Part shown: one piece after another, positions 8,617-17,433 of the stretch
Layout: each line of letters starts with the position of its first letter
How positions within the stretch are numbered: position 1 is the first letter of the stretch
NCBI GenBank assembly: GCA_015521565.1
Contig: WANX01000132.1
Location: 1-50,301, forward strand
Direction of reading: 5' to 3'
DNA length: 50,301 nt
DNA from: Candidatus Hydrothermarchaeota archaeon
GTDB taxonomy: Archaea; Hydrothermarchaeota; Hydrothermarchaeia; Hydrothermarchaeales; BMS3B
Made by a program: the position numbers and the translations under genes
Notes under the pieces: model-generated
Told to the model about the DNA's origin: nothing
Databases searched by the model: none
What the model saw: the letters and a program-made list of their open reading frames with translations, nothing else

Positions 8617-9041
8617 CCACCCTCCCTTTCAATCTCAACCACCGCCACCTCATAGTGTCTGCCCTTAATCTGATACGGAACCACCACAATACCCCTTACC
8701 CTCACCTCAGCACCCTGCATGGGCATTGTCCCTCTGGTCACAATCCATATATCACCTGTGCCGTCGCTCAGGAGATATGGCTGCTCATCCACAAACTCAA
8801 AGGCAAGTCCGGGTGTCACAGTACCCCTGAGAACCACCTCCTTTCCCTCATACGCCTCCGGATTTTCCAGTATATCTCCTATCCTGAGCTCATCGCCGCT
8901 CTGCTGCAGAATACCTGAAGTAGCCCCCTCGCCCGAAGCATCTGCCCCCTCCACATCTCCGACCATGGCCACCTCCTTCTCCACACAGCCAGGGAGGAGC
9001 AAAAGCATCAGCAGCAGCACAGCAGACCGCATCTCATCCAC
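8610..9041 (-). CDS. OB-fold-like lipoprotein encoded in the nap cluster
   Basis: Lipobox LLLLPGC; DILENPEAYEGKEVVLRGTVTPG...GAEVRVRGIV OB-fold-like strands. Confidence 0.6.
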   Translation of the reverse strand: MDEMRSAVLLLMLLLLPGCVEKEVAMVGDVEGADASGEGATSGILQQSGDELRIGDILENPEAYEGKEVVLRGTVTPGLAFEFVDEQPYLLSDGTGDIWIVTRGTMPMQGAEVRVRGIVVVPYQIKGRHYEVAVVEIEREGGW

Positions 9042-9142
9042 CGGCCTTTTTTAATTTAAATATATTGCATCAATAACTTATAAAGATAATTGTAAAATAA
9101 AATTTAGAAAACCTATTTTTTAAAACCAGAAGGGGCGGTGGC

Positions 9143-11620
9143 CTATGCCCTGGCCACCTTTATCTTGCACACCTTGTAGTCTGGCTCCGCAGCCTTTGAC
9201 CAGCTCTCGGGCACGTCTATGGTCAGGTCGTTTATCAGCCTGTTCTCATCAAACCAGGGCACGAACACCATACCTGGCTGAGCGCGTTCTGTAACCCAGG
9301 CGGGCAGAACTATGCTTCCTCGCGGGGAAATAAGCTTTATCTTTTCCCCGCTCTTAACTCCGAGCTTTCTGGCATCGCTGGGATGAATCTCCACGTACGC
9401 AGCCGGGTTGAGCTCCCGCAGCAGGCGCACCCGCATGGTCATCGTACCCGTATGCCAGTGCTCTATGACCCTGCCCGTGTTAAGCACGAAGGGGTAGCTC
9501 TCGTCGGGCATCTCGTAGTCCAGGGTGGGTGTCAGGGCGCGAATCACAGCCTTGTCCTTGGTGTTCTTGAGCTTGTGCTCCCCGTAGTAGTTGATGGGAC
9601 CGGGGTAGCCCAGCTCCTCCATGTGCTGGTCGTAGAGGGTCACATACCCCGTGGCGTACCTCTTCTTATCCCTTCCGAAGACCCTGATGGCGTAATCGCG
9701 GGAGATGTAGCGCTTGTTGCTTCCCCGGTTTTCAAACTCGGTGCTGGGACACGGCCACTGCACCCCGCCCGCATGGGCCTTGAGCTTCTCGTAGGTGGCA
9801 CCGTACAGGTCAACGTCTCTGCCCCTGGTGAGCACCCTGTACTCGTTCCAGGCTGCCTCTTCGGGAGTCATCTCGCCCCTCTTGACCCGGGGGTCGTCGT
9901 AGAATCCGAGACCGTACACCTCAATGGTGTCCAGTATCTTCAGGGGCTCTTTCCTGTCCCTTATCGCATACCTGACCTTCCTGCCCAGCTTCTCGGATAT
10001 CCTCCTGGCAACCTCGTTTATCTGCCAGAAGTCAGGTCTGGCATCTTCCGGTGGCTCCACCAGCTTCTCGATAAACTGACTCCTCCTGTCGGTCTGTCCC
10101 ATCACGCCCTCCTTCTCCACCCACATGGCGCTGGGAAGCACCACCGTCGCCACCTCGGTGGTGCGGTTCCAGTAAATGTCGCTCACCACAGTGAAGGCCT
10201 TCTTCATAGCCTCCGCATACCTGTCGCAGTTGGGCAGGCTCTGGGCGGGGTTGGTGGTGTTTATCCATATCGCCTTTATGTCACCCTTCTCCAGACGCAT
10301 GAACATGTCCACCGCTGGCCCTGTGGGCTTGGTGGGCATCTGCTCAAACGGCACACCCCACACCTCCGCCACCTCCCTGCGGTGCTGGGGATTCACCAGC
10401 GCCCTGTGCCCCGGCAGGATGTGGGTTAAGCCGCCCTGCTCCCTCGTACCACCGCAGGCGTTGGGCTGCCCCGTGAGGCTCAGGGAGTCGCATCCGGGTT
10501 TGCCTATCTTGCCGGTGAGCAGGTGCAGGTTGTGAACCTGGCAGTTGAGCTCCACACCCTGGGTGCGCTGATTCAGCCCCATGGTCCACATGCTCAGCGC
10601 CGTGTACCCCCTGCGTCCGAACCACCTGGCTGCGAGGCGTATATCTTCGGCATCCACGCCTGTGATGTCCTCCACCTTCTCGGGGGCGTAGTCCTGCAGG
10701 AACTCCCTGAAGGCGTCAAGGTCCATCTCCTCCCCCTTGGGTCCAAGCCCGACTCTGAAGGTGCAGTACTTCAGGTGCTCGTAGTCAACCATGTCCTCTT
10801 CTATTATCACGTACGCCATTGCGTTCAGCAGGTACATGTCGGTGCCTGGCTTGAACTTCAGGTGGAGGTCAGCATACCTCGCCGTTGGCGTGGTTCTGGG
10901 GTCTGCCACAATCACCCTTACCCTATCCGGGTAGGCGCTCTTCCTGTCTATGACCCTGCGGAAGAGCATTGGGTGCTGCTCCGCCATGTTTGAGCCTATG
11001 ATGAAGATGGTGTCGGCGCTGTCAATGTCGTCGTAGCTTCCTGCAGGCTCGTCGGCGCCGAAGGTGTTCAGATACCCGCCCACCGCCGAAGCCATGCACA
11101 GCCTGGGGTTGCCCTCAACGTTTGCGGTGCCAATTATCCCCTTGAAGAGCTTGTTCGCAGCGTACGCCTCCTGGGTGGTGTTCTGCCCCGAGCCGTACCA
11201 GGCGACGCTGTCGGGACCGTACTCCTCTATGTACCTGACAAAGGTGTCAGCGATTAAATCAAGTGCCTCCTCCCAGCTTACCTCCTTATAGGTGCCGTCC
11301 TCCTGCCTGACCAGGGGCCTGGTAAGGCGCTCCTTTCCGCCCCCGCCGTACATGATGTGGGGCAGTGAATACCCCTTCATACACAGCCTGCCGAAGTTTA
11401 TGGGTGAGTTTGCATCGCCCTTCACGGCAACAACTTTACCATCACGAACACCCACAAGTACTGTGCATCCGGTACCGCAGAACCTGCACTGTGCCCGTCC
11501 AAAGGTGATTCCCCCGTCTCCCTGGGCTGCCATTGCGGGAGCACTCATACCGGCAGCAAGCATCGCTGCTGTGGCAGCAGATGTCTTTATAAATTCACGT
11601 CTGCTCATGCTTATTTCCAT
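9143..11620 (-). CDS. napA: Periplasmic nitrate reductase catalytic subunit NapA-like (Tat-exported Mo-bis-MGD enzyme)
   Basis: SRREFIKTSAATAAML Tat signal; CRFCGTGCTVLVGVRDGKVVAVKGDANSPINFGRLCMKGYSLPHIMYG; MGLNQRTQGVELNCQVHNLHLLTGKIGKPGCDSLSLTGQPNACGGTREQGGL and NAC are strongly NapA-like. Confidence 0.9.
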   Translation of the reverse strand: MEISMSRREFIKTSAATAAMLAAGMSAPAMAAQGDGGITFGRAQCRFCGTGCTVLVGVRDGKVVAVKGDANSPINFGRLCMKGYSLPHIMYGGGGKERLTRPLVRQEDGTYKEVSWEEALDLIADTFVRYIEEYGPDSVAWYGSGQNTTQEAYAANKLFKGIIGTANVEGNPRLCMASAVGGYLNTFGADEPAGSYDDIDSADTIFIIGSNMAEQHPMLFRRVIDRKSAYPDRVRVIVADPRTTPTARYADLHLKFKPGTDMYLLNAMAYVIIEEDMVDYEHLKYCTFRVGLGPKGEEMDLDAFREFLQDYAPEKVEDITGVDAEDIRLAARWFGRRGYTALSMWTMGLNQRTQGVELNCQVHNLHLLTGKIGKPGCDSLSLTGQPNACGGTREQGGLTHILPGHRALVNPQHRREVAEVWGVPFEQMPTKPTGPAVDMFMRLEKGDIKAIWINTTNPAQSLPNCDRYAEAMKKAFTVVSDIYWNRTTEVATVVLPSAMWVEKEGVMGQTDRRSQFIEKLVEPPEDARPDFWQINEVARRISEKLGRKVRYAIRDRKEPLKILDTIEVYGLGFYDDPRVKRGEMTPEEAAWNEYRVLTRGRDVDLYGATYEKLKAHAGGVQWPCPSTEFENRGSNKRYISRDYAIRVFGRDKKRYATGYVTLYDQHMEELGYPGPINYYGEHKLKNTKDKAVIRALTPTLDYEMPDESYPFVLNTGRVIEHWHTGTMTMRVRLLRELNPAAYVEIHPSDARKLGVKSGEKIKLISPRGSIVLPAWVTERAQPGMVFVPWFDENRLINDLTIDVPESWSKAAEPDYKVCKIKVARA

Positions 11621-11784
11621 ACTTTCACCTCCGCCTCTCTATAATATTCATGAATTTTAAGGTTAATAAAACCTTTTTTTAAAAATTTTATTTATATCCC
11701 TCCTCCATGTTAAACAAATTTTTATACACCCCCTCGACCAGACCTTTTCAGTTTAATCACATATTTAATTTCAAACGATTGTAT

Positions 11785-12453
11785 TTAAATGTTGCCTTCC
11801 AGTGACAGCATCGTCATGAAGGCCCGCTTTCCCGTGTCGGATATGTAGTAGTGGCGGTTTTCGTCCTGTGCTATCAGCCCCGCCTGCTTTAGCACCCTGA
11901 GGTGGAATCCAAGTTTGGCGGGCTCGTCGATGTTGAGGTAGTTCATAATATCGGTAAAGCGCGCCTTTCCCTTCGCATGGAGGTACTCGATTATCCTGCG
12001 CCTTATGGGGTTGGATAGAGATTTTAGCACATCCTTTCCCGCTTCTCCAGTGCCTGTCTTCTCCCTGAAAACCTCCTCTATCCTGGTCTCCTCAAGAAGC
12101 CGGAGTATCTTGTTCCTTATCTCCTCCACTTTGAAGGGTTTGAGTATGTAGTCGCTGGCACCCATCTTCATGGCCCGCACGGCACTGTCCACAGTACCAA
12201 AGGCGGTGATTATTATCACCTTCGTGAGAGGCGAGTATTTCTTTACGTTCCTCAGCACCTCCATCCCATCGGCTCCGGGCATCACCAGGTCTGTAATAAC
12301 CAAATCGAACTTCTGCTTCTTTATCATGTTTATTGCCTTTACACCATCCTCTGCTATTTTCGGGGAGTATCCCTTCTTCTCCAGCAAGATCTTCAGTCCT
12401 TCCCTGAGCTTCGGGTCATCTTCAACTATCAGTATTTCCTGCATGCGACTCAC
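11785..12453 (-). CDS. Response regulator: REC + ArsR-like wHTH
   Basis: ILIVEDDPKLREGL, DLVITDLVMPGADGMEVL; C-terminal LKSLSNPIRRRIIEYLHAKG wHTH. Confidence 0.9.
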   Translation of the reverse strand: MSRMQEILIVEDDPKLREGLKILLEKKGYSPKIAEDGVKAINMIKKQKFDLVITDLVMPGADGMEVLRNVKKYSPLTKVIIITAFGTVDSAVRAMKMGASDYILKPFKVEEIRNKILRLLEETRIEEVFREKTGTGEAGKDVLKSLSNPIRRRIIEYLHAKGKARFTDIMNYLNIDEPAKLGFHLRVLKQAGLIAQDENRHYYISDTGKRAFMTMLSLEGNI

Positions 12454-13879
12454 CCGGGAGATATATTCTGAAGGTTGTTCCCCTTCCCAGGCTGCTCTCC
12501 ACGTCTATCCTTCCGCCGTGCTTTTCAATTATGCTGTAGGTTATGTAGAGTCCCAGACCGGTGCCCTTGCCCACCTCCTTCGTCGTGAAGAAGGGGTCAA
12601 ATATCCTGCCCAGGTGCTCCTCGGGTATTCCTGTGCCGGTATCGCTGATTTCCACCACCACCTCTCCATCGCTTCTGCGGGTTCGTATGGTGAGCTTTCC
12701 TCCTTCGTCCATGGCATCGATAGCATTTGTTGCAATGTTTATAAACGCATCAAGGAGTTTTGCTGAATCTCCCTTTATTTCCGGAAGCTTCTCGTCCAGG
12801 TCAAGCTCGAGTTTTATATTTTTGTACTGTAATTGGGGTTTAAGGATATTTAACATTTTCCTGATTACCTCGTTAACCTGTGTAACCTCATTTTTAAACT
12901 CCCTCTGCCTTGAGAAATCCAGCAGCCCCTGCACCACTCTGGACGCAAGAGTTGCCTCCTCCTCGATGATTTCCAGCACCTTTTTTGTCTCCCGGTCCTT
13001 CACATCCTCCCTGTGAATCTGTGAGTAGAGGATTATATTGGCCAGCGGATTGTTTATCTGATGCGCTATGCCAGCGGCGAGCTTGCCCACAGTCGCCATT
13101 TTTTCACTCTGTATGACCTGCGCTTCCTTGTTTTTGAGCTCCTCGACCATACTGTTAAAAACCCTTGCAAGCTCTCCGAGTTCATCCTCCTTTTCAACAT
13201 TCACCCTGGCGGAGTAGTCCCGCTTTGAGAGCTTCAAGGCGGCCTCCTTGACCTTTTTGAGGGGTGTGATAACCACAATTCTCATTATTCCAAGTATTGC
13301 AAGCATAATCCCAAGTGAAAGAGCAAAACCGTAGAATATAAGCTGGGTCCGGGTCCTCTCCAGGGATGTTAGAACGTCACTTACAGGTATCTCCACCACA
13401 AGAGCACCGCGCAGGTCGCCCTCCCTGTATCCCTGGTCCACATGACATCTCAGGCACGGCTTCTCGATGTACATGGGCACCGCATATTCATACAGCTCAG
13501 AGGTTACTGTGTACCTCTCCTCGGACACACCCTGCATAAAGTCCAAAAGAGCCTCTCTTTCAAACTCGTCTGCGGGATAGTTCTCGGGGTCTCTGGGCTT
13601 GAAGGTTATCAGCTTTACCTTGTAGTCGTACATTTCATTTGAGAGCTCTGAAAGCTCATAGGTGAGCTCCGCGGGCACGGGCATGACTCTCTCCCTGTTT
13701 TCGGCAGCCCACAGCCTGACAAGCAGTATCTGGTCTGTCACCGTCTTTGCCTGCTGTCTGAGCTGCTCCATTATGTTCCTCTCATGACTTTCACTCATAT
13801 AGTAGAAGATGCTCTGCACTGACAGAAACACTATTACTCCCACGGCAAGCATCACCTTTGTGCCCACGCTTGCCCTCAC
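12422..13879 (-). CDS. Sensor histidine kinase with extracytoplasmic CxxCH (DUF3365-like) domain
   Basis: Two TM segments flanking a domain with KPCLRCHVDQGYREGDLRGALVVEIPV; HAMP; HisKA GIAHQINNPLANI; HATPase GTGLGLYITYSIIEKHGG. Confidence 0.9.
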   Translation of the reverse strand: MRASVGTKVMLAVGVIVFLSVQSIFYYMSESHERNIMEQLRQQAKTVTDQILLVRLWAAENRERVMPVPAELTYELSELSNEMYDYKVKLITFKPRDPENYPADEFEREALLDFMQGVSEERYTVTSELYEYAVPMYIEKPCLRCHVDQGYREGDLRGALVVEIPVSDVLTSLERTRTQLIFYGFALSLGIMLAILGIMRIVVITPLKKVKEAALKLSKRDYSARVNVEKEDELGELARVFNSMVEELKNKEAQVIQSEKMATVGKLAAGIAHQINNPLANIILYSQIHREDVKDRETKKVLEIIEEEATLASRVVQGLLDFSRQREFKNEVTQVNEVIRKMLNILKPQLQYKNIKLELDLDEKLPEIKGDSAKLLDAFINIATNAIDAMDEGGKLTIRTRRSDGEVVVEISDTGTGIPEEHLGRIFDPFFTTKEVGKGTGLGLYITYSIIEKHGGRIDVESSLGRGTTFRIYLPGESHAGNTDS

Positions 13880-14862
13880 CCGTTCACCTCCGGGGGGAAC
13901 ACCTTCACCGGCACGCGCCCTGGAAGCTGACGCAGGTCAAGCACTGCGATGCCCCCGTTGTAGTCTGCCACGTATGCTCTGCCGTCGGAAACCGCTATAC
14001 CATAGGCGTTGCCGGGGGTGTCGTACTCTGCCACCAGCTCCAGGCCACCATCCTCAAGAATCTTCAGAATCGCCACCCCGCGGTTGGCGAGGGTTACCAG
14101 CAGGTAGTCCCCGTATGTTGCCAGCCGCAGTGCAAATCCCGGCAGGGGAATGTTCTGGTGGTGTACCAGTCTGCTGCCGGCCATTCTGTAAACATCCACA
14201 CCGCCATCTGAGCTTGCAACGTATGCGTGGTCGCCTGCTATTACAACGTCATGGGGCACACTGGTGGTGGGCACAAAGTAGAGGAACTCCACGGAGTCGT
14301 TTGTGACTCGCGCAACGTACAGGCGCATGGCGAAGTCGGTCAGGTAGAGCAGCTCATCCTGCACATCAACACTTTTTGGATAGCTGTACTTTACCGGCTT
14401 GTAAAGTCCCACCGGTCTTAGGGTGGATACGTCCAGTATAACCAGACCGGAGGAGACGCAGGCAAGGTATGCTCTTTTCCCTGATATCACAATCCTCTGG
14501 GCTGTGTGGTTCAGCTCCAGTTCTGCAATCTTGCTGGGACGGGAGGGGATGCTAACATCCAGGATATGCAGTCTGCCCAGAGTGTCGCTGACAAAGAGCA
14601 CGCTCCCCGAGAGCGCCAGCGTCTGAGCCTCCCCGGGGGTCTTTACACCTCCAATTCTCCGGAGGCTGCCCGCACCTGTTCTGAAGATGTCCAGCCCCCA
14701 GGGTGAGACCGCATACAGATAATCTCCGTATGCGAGCACATCATAGTAATAGTGAGGCTTTTCTGGCTCCGGATACTGAATCTCAGAATTGCCGCCGGAT
14801 ACACATCCTGCAAATATAACCAGCAGGGATAACGTCCAGTAGATAGTTCTGTGCCCAGACAT
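13876..14862 (-). CDS. LVIVD-repeat beta-propeller lipoprotein
   Basis: Lipobox VIFAGC; repeats such as SGLVILDVSTL, GGVDVYRMAG, RGVAILKILEDG, GGIAVLDLRQLPG. Confidence 0.85.
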   Translation of the reverse strand: MSGHRTIYWTLSLLVIFAGCVSGGNSEIQYPEPEKPHYYYDVLAYGDYLYAVSPWGLDIFRTGAGSLRRIGGVKTPGEAQTLALSGSVLFVSDTLGRLHILDVSIPSRPSKIAELELNHTAQRIVISGKRAYLACVSSGLVILDVSTLRPVGLYKPVKYSYPKSVDVQDELLYLTDFAMRLYVARVTNDSVEFLYFVPTTSVPHDVVIAGDHAYVASSDGGVDVYRMAGSRLVHHQNIPLPGFALRLATYGDYLLVTLANRGVAILKILEDGGLELVAEYDTPGNAYGIAVSDGRAYVADYNGGIAVLDLRQLPGRVPVKVFPPEVNG

Positions 14863-14998
14863 CTTTTCCTCTAACCGTGCTACGGGTTTTTTAAAATTTT
14901 ACTTATTTATCGTTTAATATAAAATTCCCTTTATATAAAATTTCTTTTAAAATAAAGTTTTAAGGACTGAATATTCAAAAGGTGATACAGGTGATATT

Positions 14999-15139
14999 AT
15001 GCTTGTGGGAAACGCTGAGCTCCTGGTGGTGCTTGTGCTGGTGCTCCTTCTTTTCGGAGGGAGCAGGTTGCCCGGGCTTGCGCGCTCCCTGGGCAGAGCC
15101 AGGGTGGAGTTCAGGCGGGGAATGAAGGAAGAGGATTAG
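14999..15139 (+). CDS. tatA: TatA/MttA family Sec-independent translocase component
   Basis: Manual translation MLVGNAELLVVLVLVLLLFGGSRLPGLARSLGRARVEFRRGMKEED. TM plus FGGSRLP...ARSLGRARVEF amphipathic helix. Confidence 0.85.
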   Translation: MLVGNAELLVVLVLVLLLFGGSRLPGLARSLGRARVEFRRGMKEED

Positions 15140-15170
15140 CCGGGTCTGTGGCAATGCATGATGGGGGAAA

Positions 15171-15818
15171 ATGAGCAAAATACTGATAGTTGATGACGAC
15201 AGGCACACAACGGGTGTTCTGGAAAAGGCGCTCCGCAGGAGCGGTTTTGATGTGGTAACTGCGGAAAGTGCTGCCGATGGTATAAACATGCTTATCGAGG
15301 AAAATCCGGATCTGGTGCTGCTCGACCTTGTTTTGCCTGATATGGGCGGCCTCAGGGCTCTTGATGAAATCAGCAGACTTTCGCCGGAGACCAGGGTTAT
15401 AATAATAAGCGCCTTTCCCTCAATCAGCGATGTTGTGGAGGCCATGAAGCTTGGAGCGTGCGATGTGCTCGTGAAGCCCTTCAATGTGGAGGAGCTTATA
15501 AGCATCGTGAAGAAAACCCTGGAGGAAGCCAGGCTTGAGCGCCGAATTGAGGCAAAAATCAGCGACACAGTGATAAAGGCTCTTTCGAATCCAATACGCA
15601 AGAGCATAGCCTTTTACCTTTTATACGCAGGTCTCAGCCGCTTTTCTGAAATAGCCAGGAACATACAAATGGATGACCCCTCCAAGCTGAGCTTTCACCT
15701 TCGCGTCCTGATGGATGCGGGAATAATAAGCAAAAACAGAGCCGGGCAGTATTCTCTTACCGGAAACGGCCGGGCAATAGTTGAGAGGCTGCTTCTCAGG
15801 CTTGAGAAGGGCAGGTAG
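15171..15818 (+). CDS. Response regulator: REC + ArsR-like wHTH (no adjacent kinase on the same strand)
   Basis: ILIVDDDRHTTGVL, DLVLLDLVLPDMGG; IKALSNPIRKSIAFYLLYAGLSRFSEIARNIQ. Confidence 0.9.
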   Translation: MSKILIVDDDRHTTGVLEKALRRSGFDVVTAESAADGINMLIEENPDLVLLDLVLPDMGGLRALDEISRLSPETRVIIISAFPSISDVVEAMKLGACDVLVKPFNVEELISIVKKTLEEARLERRIEAKISDTVIKALSNPIRKSIAFYLLYAGLSRFSEIARNIQMDDPSKLSFHLRVLMDAGIISKNRAGQYSLTGNGRAIVERLLLRLEKGR

Positions 15819-15869
15819 TCAGAGAAGGCAGCGCTGCACCCCGGAAGTGGTACAGATAAAAAGAGCTGC

Positions 15870-16784
15870 TCAGCGCTTAACTGACAGAAACCTCGCCACC
15901 AGTACCAGGACTGGAACCTCTATCACCGGCATAAGAGCGAGGAGAGTGTGGATAAGCGGCATGCCCGGGAATGTGCCCATGGCCACTGCCAGCGCTACCG
16001 GTGAGTTTCGAGCAGAAGTGGTAAAGTAGAGAAGAATCGCCTCCTCCCTCTTGAGGTTGAAAATTCTGCTCAAAAGATGGCTGAGCGGGAGGACCAGGGC
16101 AAAGTAGACGATTGCCAGGCCAAAAACAGGAAAAAGCTCCAGGGTGCTCCGATATATGCTCTGCTGGGATGCGAGTATGCACATCACCGCCAGACTCAGG
16201 AATAGCGTCTGAGCTCTTGAGATGAGCAGATTTAACTTTGACGGAAACACCCTTTTTGAGGCGAACGCCATCAGCAGTGGCAGGAGGAAGAAAAGTAGAA
16301 GGGTCTCTGCAAAAAGCTTCCAGCTGAAGGGCACTGAGGCACCGTAAAAAAGCAGCAGGTATAGGGGGAGGAGTGCAAGCTGAAGTGATAAATTTACCGG
16401 AATCAGGAGAACACCCTGTGCCACGCTGCCCCTTGCCATGGAGGTGAAGGTGAGAAACCAGTCGGTGCATGGGAGAGCAAGGTACAGGAAAAGACCCAGC
16501 ATAAGCTCCGGCTGGGAGGCGAATCTGAGGCTCATCAAAAATGCAAGAACCGGAATTACGGTGAAGTTCACGAGCAGGTTCAAAACCACAACACGTCTGT
16601 TCTGCATCACAGAGAACACTCTTGCCGGAGGAAGGGTGAGCATCGCACCCCAGAGCATGAGTACCAGAAAGACGGGAGCGAGCTTTGAAACATAGCCGGG
16701 AACATGCCCGCTCAGCAAAGCTCCGGCCGCTATGCCCGAGATGAGCAGAACAGGTTCGCGGAGCATGCTATGCGAGCTCCGCAA
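15870..16784 (-). CDS. ACR3/BASS-family transporter (arsenite efflux-like)
   Basis: About 10 TM segments; LALPCTDWFLTFTSMARGSVAQGVLLIPVNLSLQLALLPLYLLL resembles arsenic-resistance/bile-acid symporter family proteins. Confidence 0.65.
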   Translation of the reverse strand: MRSSHSMLREPVLLISGIAAGALLSGHVPGYVSKLAPVFLVLMLWGAMLTLPPARVFSVMQNRRVVVLNLLVNFTVIPVLAFLMSLRFASQPELMLGLFLYLALPCTDWFLTFTSMARGSVAQGVLLIPVNLSLQLALLPLYLLLFYGASVPFSWKLFAETLLLFFLLPLLMAFASKRVFPSKLNLLISRAQTLFLSLAVMCILASQQSIYRSTLELFPVFGLAIVYFALVLPLSHLLSRIFNLKREEAILLYFTTSARNSPVALAVAMGTFPGMPLIHTLLALMPVIEVPVLVLVARFLSVKR

Positions 16785-17427
16785 GCTTGTTTATAGCTTC
16801 CAGTGCCCTCCTGCCCCTGTCTGTGAGTATATATCGCCTGTCTTCATCCTGCACCACGAGCTTTGCTTCTTTAAGTCTCTTGAGATGGAAGTTGAACTTT
16901 GTAGGGTCCCTCTCACCGACGCTTCGCTGGAGCTGGGTGAAGCTCAGCCTCTTCCTGCTTTCAGCGAGGTGGCTGAGTATGAGCCTCCTCAGGGGCGAGT
17001 TCAGAGAGCTTATAACCTCTTCCACCTCTCTGCTGGTGCACAGTTCCCGGAGACTCTTTCTGAATCTGGTCTCCTCCAGGGCGCGTCTCACCACCACGAG
17101 CAGTTCTCTGGTCCTGAAGGGCTTTTCTATGTAATCGCTTGCCCCCCGCCTCATCGCCTCAACGGCGCTGTCTATCGTTGCGAAGGCGGTTATCACAACC
17201 ACCGGCAGGGTGGAGTTTATCTTTTTTGTTTCTCTGAGGAGGTCTATTCCATCCACCTCAGGCATCACCAGGTCGTAGATTGCGATATCATAGATGTTGC
17301 TGCGCAGAAGCTTCAGCGCCTTTATCGGGGAGTTGACTGCATCCACCTCAAAGCCGTTTGAGGCCAGCGTCTGCTTCAAACTTCTGCACACGGCATCGTC
17401 GTCGTCAACCACAAGCACACGGGGCAA
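16768..17427 (-). CDS. Response regulator: REC + wHTH
   Basis: VLVVDDDDAVCRSL, DIAIYDLVMPEVDGIDLL; ISSLNSPLRRLILSHLAESRKRLSFTQLQRSV. Confidence 0.9.
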   Translation of the reverse strand: MPRVLVVDDDDAVCRSLKQTLASNGFEVDAVNSPIKALKLLRSNIYDIAIYDLVMPEVDGIDLLRETKKINSTLPVVVITAFATIDSAVEAMRRGASDYIEKPFRTRELLVVVRRALEETRFRKSLRELCTSREVEEVISSLNSPLRRLILSHLAESRKRLSFTQLQRSVGERDPTKFNFHLKRLKEAKLVVQDEDRRYILTDRGRRALEAINKLAELA

Positions 17428-17433
17428 GCCTTC

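Noticed and set aside
9383-10429. 348-aa plus-strand ORF opposite napA
   Set aside because: Antisense of a clear NapA coding sequence with no recognisable domains.
14975-15607. 210-aa minus-strand ORF opposite tatA and the response regulator
   Set aside because: Ser/Leu-rich shadow translation; tatA and REC-wHTH are clear on the plus strand.
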